Below, in pieces: positions 9,232 to 16,335 of a stretch of DNA of 64,000 nt. The notes beneath the pieces were generated by a model. The model was not told where the DNA came from, searched no databases, and worked only from the letters and a program-made list of their open reading frames with translations. How positions within the stretch are numbered: the first letter of the stretch is position 1; every line of letters starts with the position of its first letter. The position numbers were made by a program, and so were the translations under genes. This DNA is from Zunongwangia profunda SM-A87 (GTDB taxonomy: Bacteria; Bacteroidota; Bacteroidia; Flavobacteriales; Flavobacteriaceae): assembly GCF_000023465.1 (NCBI RefSeq), contig NC_014041.1, positions 2,176,001-2,240,000 on the forward strand, in the 5' to 3' direction.

Positions 9232-10569
9232 ATGATGGATAAAAAAGTTGCTTTTTATACACTAGGTTGTAAACTAAATTTCTCGGAAACATCAACAATT
9301 GCAAGATCGTTCCAGGAGGAAGGATTTGAGAAAGTGGAATTTAACGAGTATGCAGATATTTATGTAATAAATACCTGTTCTGTGACCGAGAATGCAGATA
9401 AGCGCTTTAAAACCATCGTAAAACAGGCTCAAAAAGCAAACGAAGAGGCTTTTATTATTGGTGTAGGTTGTTACGCGCAATTAAAGCCAGAAGAACTGGC
9501 AGCTGTAGATGGTGTAGACCTTGTTTTGGGAGCTACCGAAAAATTTAAGATCACCGATTACCTTCATGATCTTTCTAAAAACGATTTTGGAGAAGTACAT
9601 AGTTGCGAAATTCAGGAAGCCGATTTTTATGTAGGATCATATTCTATTGGAGATCGTACCCGGGCTTTCCTTAAAGTTCAGGATGGTTGTGATTATAAAT
9701 GCACATATTGTACTATTCCCTTAGCACGCGGAATTTCCCGTAGTGATAAACTGGAAAATGTTTTAAAAAATGCTGCTGAAATTTCTGAACAGGGCATTAA
9801 AGAAATAGTCCTTACCGGAGTTAATATTGGCGATTATGGGAAAGGCGAGTTTGGAAATAAAAAGCATGAGCATACTTTTTTAGATCTGGTAAAAGCGCTG
9901 GATGAAGTTAAGGGCATTGAAAGACTTCGAATTTCTTCTATCGAACCGAATTTGCTTAAAAATGAGACGATTGATTTTGTTTCAGATAGCAGTACATTCG
10001 TGCCGCATTTTCATATTCCGTTACAAAGTGGTAGCAACGATATTCTTAAATTAATGCGACGCCGTTATTTACGTGAGTTGTATGTAGATCGAGTTGCGCA
10101 AATTAAAAAGGTAATGCCTCATGCATGTATTGGCGTAGATGTGATTGTTGGGTTTCCCGGAGAAACCGATGAGCACTTTCTGGAAACCTATACCTTTTTA
10201 ACCGAACTGGATATTTCTTATTTACATGTTTTTACGTATTCTGAACGTGATAATACTCCGGCAGCCGAAATGGATGGTGTAGTTTCTAATAAGGTTCGTA
10301 AAAAACGTAGCAAAATGTTACGAGGACTTTCTGCAAAAAAGCGAAGAGCTTTTTATGAGAGTCAACTAGGCACAACGCATACTGTTCTTTTTGAAGGTGA
10401 AAATAAAGAAGGTTATATTCATGGGTTTACAGAAAATTATGTAAAAGTAAAAGCTCCGTGGAATCCGGAGCTTGTAAATACGCTTCATCAAATTCAACTT
10501 ACAGAAATAGACGAAGATGGTATGGTAAGATTTGAATACGTAAAGGAAGCGGAAGCGATAAGCGCTTAA
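9232..10569 (+). CDS. mtaB: tRNA (N6-L-threonylcarbamoyladenosine(37)-C2)-methylthiotransferase
   Basis: This radical SAM enzyme adds a methylthio group to t6A37 in ANN-decoding tRNAs, giving ms2t6A. Its 445 residues show the N-terminal methylthiotransferase domain with the three cluster-binding cysteines in YTLGCKLNFSE, NTCSVTE and GVGCYAQ. The radical SAM motif CDYKCTYC (CxxxCxxC) lies near residue 155, followed by the TIPLARG segment typical of the MtaB branch rather than MiaB or RimO. A C-terminal TRAM-like region follows. Two adjacent ATG codons (9232 and 9235) make the exact start ambiguous by one residue. It has its own promoter and is a single-gene unit. Confidence 0.93.
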   Translation: MMDKKVAFYTLGCKLNFSETSTIARSFQEEGFEKVEFNEYADIYVINTCSVTENADKRFKTIVKQAQKANEEAFIIGVGCYAQLKPEELAAVDGVDLVLGATEKFKITDYLHDLSKNDFGEVHSCEIQEADFYVGSYSIGDRTRAFLKVQDGCDYKCTYCTIPLARGISRSDKLENVLKNAAEISEQGIKEIVLTGVNIGDYGKGEFGNKKHEHTFLDLVKALDEVKGIERLRISSIEPNLLKNETIDFVSDSSTFVPHFHIPLQSGSNDILKLMRRRYLRELYVDRVAQIKKVMPHACIGVDVIVGFPGETDEHFLETYTFLTELDISYLHVFTYSERDNTPAAEMDGVVSNKVRKKRSKMLRGLSAKKRRAFYESQLGTTHTVLFEGENKEGYIHGFTENYVKVKAPWNPELVNTLHQIQLTEIDEDGMVRFEYVKEAEAISA

Positions 10570-10871
10570 ATATTAATCCCTACTGGTAAAAGGTCTTTAT
10601 ATTTTCTGCGATTACGCCGCATAAATTTAGCAATATCGGGATGTGTTGGCATCACTCTGCAATTAGTATTCTCTTTAATTTCAGCTAAAACAGCCTCGAT
10701 AAATTTGTTGGTAGTTTCTTCAGCTACATCTTTAGGCATTCTAAGCTTGGTGAGGAAAATTTTACGCTCCTGGTCAGCATACTCAATAATGGCCAACTCG
10801 CCATTTACAGTCGTTTCGAATTGTCTTAAAAATTCATTGTTGGTAATTTTAAAATCCTCTTCATTCATCAT
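10566..10871 (-). CDS. Small GNAT-fold N-acetyltransferase (YjdJ-like)
   Basis: A 101-residue protein of the minimal GNAT type (COG2388). The opening NEFLRQFETTVNGELAIIEYADQERKIFLT, then the LRMPKDVAEETTNKFIEAVLAEI helix and RVMPTHPDIAKFMRRNRRKY near the end, follow the family pattern where the acetyl-CoA site is a short P-x-x-x-x-F/Y-x-x-x-H stretch. Its stop overlaps the mtaB stop by 4 bases from the opposite strand. It follows the pirin gene on the same strand with a hairpin in the gap. The substrate is unknown. Confidence 0.8.
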   Translation of the reverse strand: MMNEEDFKITNNEFLRQFETTVNGELAIIEYADQERKIFLTKLRMPKDVAEETTNKFIEAVLAEIKENTNCRVMPTHPDIAKFMRRNRRKYKDLLPVGINI

Positions 10872-10885
10872 ATAAATATTTGATT

Positions 10886-10920
10886 CTGAATTCGGTAAAT
10901 TTTAGTTTCACCGAATTCAG
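10886..10920. repeat. 11-bp perfect inverted repeat between two minus-strand genes
   Basis: CTGAATTCGGT (10886-10896) and its exact complement ACCGAATTCAG (10910-10920) flank a 13-base loop. The plus strand continues AAAGTTTTTG, and the minus-strand side has no clean T run. It may be a weak attenuator between the pirin and GNAT genes, or a protein-binding dyad. Confidence 0.6.
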
Positions 10921-10930
10921 AAAGTTTTTG

Positions 10931-11647
10931 CTATTCCATAGGTACTTCAATAAGTAGTATTTTGCTATTCTCACTGAAAGAAACCTCGAAAGTTTCAGTT
11001 TCAGAAATTCCCATAGCATCTCTTTTATTTAGCTTCTCGCCATCGATGCTGGCCTCTCCTTCAATTAAAAAGACATAAACACCACTATTTTTCCCTTTTA
11101 TAGTATAAGCAAAATTTGTGCCTTGTTCAAAATTTCCAAGGGATAGATATGCTTGTTGATGAATCCAAAGGGCATTTTCTTCATTATTTTCTTTAGGACC
11201 AACAACGGTTACCAGGGTATTGGGAATTAATAATTCAGAAAAATTTTTCTGGTCATATCGCGGTTCCACATTTTCTTTTTCAGGAAAGATCCAGATTTGT
11301 AAAAGATTGAGTGTTTCTGAAGAATTGGGGTTAAATTCGCTATGTTCTACTCCGGTTCCTGCACTCATTACCTGTACTTCCCCGGCATTGATTGTTGAAG
11401 CATTCCCCATGGAATCTTTATGAGCTATAGCGCCCTGTAGAGGGATGCTTATTATTTCCATATTCTGGTGAGGATGCGTTCCAAAACCCATTCCTCCTTT
11501 TACTAAATCATCGTTTAAAACCCGTAAAAGTCCAAAATGTACATTGTTGGGATTAAAATAATTAGCAAAGCTAAAAGAGTAGCGGGCATTAAGCCACCCA
11601 AAGTCTGCTTTTCCTCTTAAATCTGCTGGATAAATTGTATTTCTCAT
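10931..11647 (-). CDS. Pirin family protein
   Basis: A 238-residue bicupin of the YhhW/pirin family. The N-terminal cupin carries the metal-binding THPHQNMEI near residue 58 (His-x-His) and GTGVEHSEFN near 103 (His with Glu nearby). The family motif PHPHxGxxxVTY is partly altered but the metal ligands are kept. Bacterial members can act as quercetin 2,3-dioxygenases or redox-sensing regulators, and neither role is proven here. It has a probable own promoter in the 214-base divergent gap with the alpha/beta hydrolase gene. Confidence 0.9.
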   Translation of the reverse strand: MRNTIYPADLRGKADFGWLNARYSFSFANYFNPNNVHFGLLRVLNDDLVKGGMGFGTHPHQNMEIISIPLQGAIAHKDSMGNASTINAGEVQVMSAGTGVEHSEFNPNSSETLNLLQIWIFPEKENVEPRYDQKNFSELLIPNTLVTVVGPKENNEENALWIHQQAYLSLGNFEQGTNFAYTIKGKNSGVYVFLIEGEASIDGEKLNKRDAMGISETETFEVSFSENSKILLIEVPME

Positions 11648-11861
11648 TTTTCTCTTTCTTTTATGTAAGCCAATAATTAAGTCTTATTTTTGATCATAAA
11701 CTACCTTTTAAGGTAAGCCCTTGAGGCATTTATTAAAAAATTATATTTATTTCGGGGTATTCTGATCCCAGTAACTATGGGGAAGATCCCGGATTGGAGT
11801 ATTTAATCTCGATTATTGAGTAAAATTACAATTTCTAAACCTTAAAAGCTGCCTTACTAAC

Positions 11862-12575
11862 ATGAGTGATAGCGCTAACAACTTGATTCACGTATACTTT
11901 ATGCCGGGAATGGCAGCTAACCCATCTATTTTTGAGTTTATTCAACTACCCGAAGATCAATTTAAAATTCACTGGTTAACATGGCTTATTCCTACTTCAA
12001 ACGAAAGTATGCAGGATTACTCCAAACGGTTGATTGAAAATATTCATCATGAAAATATAGTGTTGATAGGCGTGTCTTTTGGCGGAGTTATTGTACAGGA
12101 AATAGCAAAATACATTAAGGTTAGGCGATTGATCATTATTTCTAGTGTGAAGTGTAGGGATGAATTGCCTAAAAAGATGAAGTTTGCCAGTAAAACCGGA
12201 GTGTATAAAATACTTCCTATAGGTTTATTAGATTATATAGATCATTTAGAAAAGATTGCCGTAAACGATTATCTTAAAAAAAGAGCAAAATTATACCGTC
12301 AGTATTTGTCGGTTCGTGATAAATATTATCTTTCGTGGGCAATTCAGAATATGGTAAACTGGGATTGTAGTACCATAAACCCGGAGATTATTCATATTCA
12401 TGGTGATAAGGATGTTGTTTTTCCTATTAAGTATATCAACGATGCGATAGTTATAAAAGGAGGAACCCATGTCATGATAATTAACCGGTTTAGGTGGTTT
12501 AATAACTACCTGCCCCAATTAATTCTGAAAGGAAAAGAAGCAGTAGAGAATAATCCGAAAATTATTAAAATATAA
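11862..12575 (+). CDS. Alpha/beta hydrolase
   Basis: A 237-residue cytosolic alpha/beta hydrolase. The nucleophile elbow GVSFGG near residue 73 supplies the serine; HGDKDVVFP near 180 supplies the acid and GGTHVMI near 201 the histidine of the triad. The short lid suggests a small esterase substrate. Only one base separates its stop from the lytic transglycosylase start, so they are cotranscribed. The substrate cannot be predicted. Confidence 0.85.
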   Translation: MSDSANNLIHVYFMPGMAANPSIFEFIQLPEDQFKIHWLTWLIPTSNESMQDYSKRLIENIHHENIVLIGVSFGGVIVQEIAKYIKVRRLIIISSVKCRDELPKKMKFASKTGVYKILPIGLLDYIDHLEKIAVNDYLKKRAKLYRQYLSVRDKYYLSWAIQNMVNWDCSTINPEIIHIHGDKDVVFPIKYINDAIVIKGGTHVMIINRFRWFNNYLPQLILKGKEAVENNPKIIKI

Positions 12576-12576
12576 C

Positions 12577-13521
12577 ATGAAAATATTAAAAACAGGACTA
12601 ATAGTAGTTGGAGCCGCAACAGTATTTTTTGCAATAACCGAGGCTGTTCAGAGTCCGGATATTCAGGAAGAGCATAAAGAAGCTTATCAGGAAACTTTTG
12701 ATAAGAATGTGGCTAAGGTATATACCATAAAAGCATTAAGTATTCCAGAAAATATTGATTTTGCAGGAGAATCTGTGCCCTTAACAGATCCCGATATTCA
12801 CGAGCGCCTGGATCGTGAATTACTGGTAAATACCTACTGGCAATCTAATGCACTACTTTTAATGAAGCGTGCTAATAAATACTTCCCTGTTATTGAACCT
12901 ATTTTAAAAGAAGAAGGAGTGCCTGATGATTTTAAGTATTTAGCGGTTATAGAAAGTGGGTTAACCCAGGCGGTAAGCCCGGCAAACGCCGTTGGGTTCT
13001 GGCAGCTATTAAAAGGAACAGGGCGGGATTTAGGTCTGGAAATTAACAGCAATGTAGATGAACGTTATCATATTGAAAAATCAACCAGAGCAGCATGCCA
13101 GTACCTGAAAGAATCTAAAAGAGATTTTGGAAGCTGGACCTTGGCCGCTGCGGCTTATAATGCTGGTAGGGCCGGAATTGCAAGGCAGCAGGAACGTCAA
13201 AAGGTGAAGGATTATTATGATTTATTACTGGGAGAAGAGACCGGTCGTTATGTATTTAGAATTCTGGCTTTAAAAGAGATTATGTCTAATCCATACGAAT
13301 ATGGATTTAAATTTGAGGAATCAGATCTTTACAGACACATTCCTACCAAAAAGGTAAAAGTAGATACTGCGGTAGATGACTTTCCGGATTTTGCTGCAAA
13401 ATACGGCATTAACTATAAGATTTTAAAAATTCATAATCCATGGTTACGCGAAGCACACTTAAATAATGCTTCCGGGAAAGCCTATTATGTAGATATACCT
13501 GAAGAGGGATATTACCAATAG
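12577..13521 (+). CDS. Membrane-bound lytic murein transglycosylase (MltD-like, GH23)
   Basis: A 314-residue protein with an N-terminal membrane anchor/signal segment (residues 5-22) and a GH23 lytic transglycosylase domain at about 90-235. The catalytic Glu is E126 in YLAVIESGL, followed by the family stretches SPANAVGFWQLLKGTG and AAAAYNAG. These enzymes cleave the MurNAc-GlcNAc bond of peptidoglycan with 1,6-anhydro ring formation in the periplasm. The last 60 residues may be a single degenerate LysM-like module (KYGINYKILKIHNPWLR). Tight coupling to the alpha/beta hydrolase gene is clear; any functional link is not. Confidence 0.92.
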   Translation: MKILKTGLIVVGAATVFFAITEAVQSPDIQEEHKEAYQETFDKNVAKVYTIKALSIPENIDFAGESVPLTDPDIHERLDRELLVNTYWQSNALLLMKRANKYFPVIEPILKEEGVPDDFKYLAVIESGLTQAVSPANAVGFWQLLKGTGRDLGLEINSNVDERYHIEKSTRAACQYLKESKRDFGSWTLAAAAYNAGRAGIARQQERQKVKDYYDLLLGEETGRYVFRILALKEIMSNPYEYGFKFEESDLYRHIPTKKVKVDTAVDDFPDFAAKYGINYKILKIHNPWLREAHLNNASGKAYYVDIPEEGYYQ

Positions 13522-13547
13522 TTCATCGATTTATCATTCTAATTATT

Positions 13548-14471
13548 ATGATTTCAAAAATAAATTCCTCAATTACTCTAATTATTTTATTCATTATAAG
13601 TCCGGTTGGCTATATTTTTTCTCAAGAAGAAATAACGAGACAGGAATTGAAAGACCATATTCAGTTTTTAGCAAATGATTCACTAAATGGCAGATTTCCT
13701 GGAACTGTAGAAAATAAAATGGTAGTAGATTACTTAAAAAATGATTTTACTGCTAACGGAATCTTTTATGACCTTCAGGAGTTTACAGCACGCTTAAAAG
13801 GTGATAATTCTGAAGTGAAAACCTGGAATGTCATAGGATTTATTGAAGGTAAAGATCCCAAATTGAAAAATGAAATTATTGTTGTAGGTGCTCATTATGA
13901 TCATTTAGGAGTAAAAGAAGGATCAATTTACAATGGTGCAGATGATAATGCTAGCGGTACTGCCGCTTTATTGGAAATAGCAGAAAAGGTTAAAGCCAAT
14001 CAAAAATTATTAAAAAGAAGCATCTTATTGATCGCTTTTGGGGCTGAAGAACAGGGCTTGCTAGGTAGTGCCTACTTTGTAGATCATCCAACGATACCTT
14101 TGGATAGTATTAAGTTGATGATAAATATGGACATGGTTGGGCATTTAAATGAAGAAAATCATGTTTATATGGGCGGTGCCGGTACTTTTCCAGGTGGCAT
14201 GCAATTAATGGATAGTTTAGGTATACCTAATCAGGTTAAGCCAATAGTTCATGCAGGCTCTGTTGCAGGATCAGATCATGTTTCCTTTTATAATAAAGGG
14301 ATATCTGTTTTGGGAATTCATACTGGGGGTCATGATCATTATCATAAGCCTACAGACGATATCGAAAATTTAAATCTGGACGGTGAAGTGAAGGTATTGA
14401 ATTATATCTATAGTGCTTTAATGGCAATTGCGACATCTAAACGGGAAATGAAATTTATACCTCAAGATTAA
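13548..14471 (+). CDS. Secreted M28 family zinc peptidase
   Basis: A 307-residue aminopeptidase-like protein with a signal peptide (hydrophobic to about residue 27, then SQEE). The dinuclear zinc ligands are all visible: VVGAHYDHLG (His), NGADDNASGTAAL (bridging Asp), FGAEEQGLLGS (catalytic and ligand Glu), INMDMVGHL (Asp), and a final His in the C-terminal HTGGHDHYHKP. It probably removes N-terminal residues from peptides in the periplasm or outside the cell. It starts 26 bases after the lytic transglycosylase and likely ends that operon, followed by a weak hairpin. Confidence 0.92.
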   Translation: MISKINSSITLIILFIISPVGYIFSQEEITRQELKDHIQFLANDSLNGRFPGTVENKMVVDYLKNDFTANGIFYDLQEFTARLKGDNSEVKTWNVIGFIEGKDPKLKNEIIVVGAHYDHLGVKEGSIYNGADDNASGTAALLEIAEKVKANQKLLKRSILLIAFGAEEQGLLGSAYFVDHPTIPLDSIKLMINMDMVGHLNEENHVYMGGAGTFPGGMQLMDSLGIPNQVKPIVHAGSVAGSDHVSFYNKGISVLGIHTGGHDHYHKPTDDIENLNLDGEVKVLNYIYSALMAIATSKREMKFIPQD

Positions 14472-14496
14472 AAACAGGCGCTAATAGCGTTTGTTT
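14472..14496 (+). terminator. Probable terminator after M28 peptidase
   Basis: AAACAGGCGCT and AGCGTTTGTTT form an 11-bp stem with two G-T wobbles, a three-base loop and a T-rich 3' arm, directly after the stop codon. Confidence 0.5.
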
Positions 14497-14541
14497 TCAT
14501 CTATGAATAGATTCATCATTCATCAAGTTCATGATAAAAAA

Positions 14542-15285
14542 TTATTCTTTCTTATCTTTCCCAGAAGCAAGTTGTGATTTAATTACTTTGGTATCCTCAG
14601 AATTTATAAGATGGCTTGTGATGCCTTCATCAATCTGATTGAAATTTTTCTTTAAAGCATTTTCTATGGGAGTTCCATAAGCTACGGCAGTGTACCTGGT
14701 GATATCTTCAATTCTTTTATCTTTATTTATAAGAAAACAGGTGGGGAGCCCTAATGAATGCTTTAACTGTTTTACTACGTAAGGCGATTTGTTCTGTGTT
14801 TCGTCTACATAAACAATGTTTACCGTATTACTAAATTCTTTAGATACCTTTTTTACTTTATCCCGGGTATCCCAAAATAAAATAATGATCTGAATTTGAT
14901 CTTTATATTTTTTTGCAATCTCGTTGATAGCGGGAATAGCTCCTTTTCCGGGAATACACCAGGAAGCATAAGTAATTAAATAAATTGATTTGTCGAAATC
15001 GTAAAGATAGACTTCTTTGCCTCTTAAGTTGTGAAACTTAAAGTTATTAATATACGATCCTGTTAGGTGGTTTACCGTAATAGAATCAAATAAATGTTGC
15101 GCTTTTTTAAAATTCCTCTGCCGGTAGGCAAAATCGGCTTTCTCGTTATAATCGGCTAAATGTAGGGCTAAGGCTTCTGTAAAAAGTACTTTGTCTTTGA
15201 TGCTATCAGTTTTCTTTTCCTGGGCAGAAATTGAAACGGCATTGAAGAACAAAAAAATCAATAGAATGCATAATAATTGCTTCAT
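14542..15285 (-). CDS. Thioredoxin-fold (TlpA-like) secreted protein with atypical CxxG site
   Basis: A 247-residue protein with a signal peptide (to about residue 22, then QEKK) and a C-terminal thioredoxin-like domain at about 90-215. The usual WCxxC of TlpA/ResA reads ASWCIPGKGAIP, so the resolving cysteine is replaced by glycine and only one active-site Cys remains. The cis-proline region GLPTCFLI is kept. It may work as a monothiol reductase, or be a structural or peroxiredoxin-like variant. It is convergent with the M28 gene and appears monocistronic. Confidence 0.82.
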   Translation of the reverse strand: MKQLLCILLIFLFFNAVSISAQEKKTDSIKDKVLFTEALALHLADYNEKADFAYRQRNFKKAQHLFDSITVNHLTGSYINNFKFHNLRGKEVYLYDFDKSIYLITYASWCIPGKGAIPAINEIAKKYKDQIQIIILFWDTRDKVKKVSKEFSNTVNIVYVDETQNKSPYVVKQLKHSLGLPTCFLINKDKRIEDITRYTAVAYGTPIENALKKNFNQIDEGITSHLINSEDTKVIKSQLASGKDKKE

Positions 15286-15404
15286 TGAAGTTTAGACGAA
15301 TAGTTAGGTCTTTCAAAAATAATAAATACTTACTACAATGTGAAATAATATCGACCAATAACAAAATTACGGGTCGATAAGTAATAGGAAAATATTGTAA
15401 GAAG

Positions 15405-15920
15405 TTATATTTTTTTCATTTGTTGTTTCATCATCCTTATCTGGTCTGTAAGCATACCATGTTTATCTAGCTTTTTAGCTTCGGCCAATAGGTTGGTAGC
15501 CTCACGTTTTCTTCTTTTGGTCATCGCAATGCCTGCCAGGTTTAGTTTGGCCATAGCAAGATCATGATCCATAGATAAGCCTAGTTTTATAGCTTTTTTA
15601 AAATGTTTCTCGGCCTGGGTCATGTTGGTTTGAGAAACCATTAAACCATGTAAATACCAGTAATATCCCTGTTGCTTTTTAGTAAGTACAGCTTCTGGTT
15701 TTTTTATTTTATCTAACCATTTCTTAGCGCCTGGGAAATCCTGTTTCCGAAGTCTTAAAAAAGCTAAAAGAATAATCTCATTTTTAAAATATAAAAATAC
15801 AAAGATACCTGCTAATAGGATAAGCATAATCCCATTTCCAATATACCCTTCGATAAATTGCCAAACGGCTGCAGCTAAAACTAATCCTGCTAATACTAAC
15901 TTTATATTTTTATTGAACAT
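15405..15920 (-). CDS. Membrane-anchored TPR protein
   Basis: A 171-residue protein with two close hydrophobic helices at the N-terminus (about 5-22 and 28-48) and a cytosolic or periplasmic helical domain. Helix pairs such as QQGYYWYLHGLMVSQTNMTQ then AEKHFKKAIKLGLSMDHDLA have the spacing of tetratricopeptide repeats, and the tail is strongly basic. Comparable short TPR proteins are widespread in Flavobacteriaceae without known function. It is divergent from rpmH. Confidence 0.7.
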   Translation of the reverse strand: MFNKNIKLVLAGLVLAAAVWQFIEGYIGNGIMLILLAGIFVFLYFKNEIILLAFLRLRKQDFPGAKKWLDKIKKPEAVLTKKQQGYYWYLHGLMVSQTNMTQAEKHFKKAIKLGLSMDHDLAMAKLNLAGIAMTKRRKREATNLLAEAKKLDKHGMLTDQIRMMKQQMKKI

Positions 15921-15982
15921 AATGCATTGATTTTTGAGCCGCCAAAGGTAATAAAAAGATTTAAAAATAATTTAATTTTCTA

Positions 15983-16013
15983 TTTGGAAGAGTTAAAAAG
16001 CTTTGTATATTTG
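15983..16013 (+). promoter_or_regulatory. Promoter of rpmH
   Basis: TTTG at 15983-15986 and TATATTTG at 16006-16013 are separated by 19 bases, a textbook Bacteroidota promoter. It lies 61 bases before the L34 start. Confidence 0.75.
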
Positions 16014-16073
16014 CACGCAGTTTTAAAAAGAGCAACAAAAAAAGATTTCACAGAAGATTAAAGATACAGTAAA

Positions 16074-16232
16074 ATGAAAAGAACGTTTCAACCATCTAAG
16101 AGAAAAAGAAAAAATAAGCACGGATTTAGAGAGCGTATGGCTAGTGTGAACGGTAGAAAAGTCCTTGCCAGAAGAAGAGCAAAAGGTAGAAAGAAATTAT
16201 CTGTATCTTCTGAAAACAGACATAAACACTAA
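16074..16232 (+). CDS. rpmH: 50S ribosomal protein L34
   Basis: A 52-residue, highly basic large-subunit ribosomal protein. It opens [20 protein letters not shown] and continues [19 protein letters not shown], the canonical L34 sequence; the Bacteroidota-type tail ends SSENRHKH. It has its own promoter and terminator. In many bacteria rpmH lies next to rnpA and dnaA; here the neighbours are carB and a TPR gene, so this is not an origin-type arrangement. Confidence 0.97.
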   Translation: MKRTFQPSKRKRKNKHGFRERMASVNGRKVLARRRAKGRKKLSVSSENRHKH

Positions 16233-16256
16233 TGATAGTTAGTGATTTAAAATATT

Positions 16257-16289
16257 AAAGGTGTTACTTTTTTAGTAACGCCTTTTTTT
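16257..16289 (+). terminator. Rho-independent terminator of rpmH
   Basis: AAAGGTGTTAC and GTAACGCCTTT pair over 11 bp with one wobble around a short T-rich loop, followed by a T run, 24 bases after the L34 stop codon. Confidence 0.88.
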
Positions 16290-16335
16290 ATATCTAATAG
16301 CTTCTTACATTTATACCACCACAACACAATTTAAA

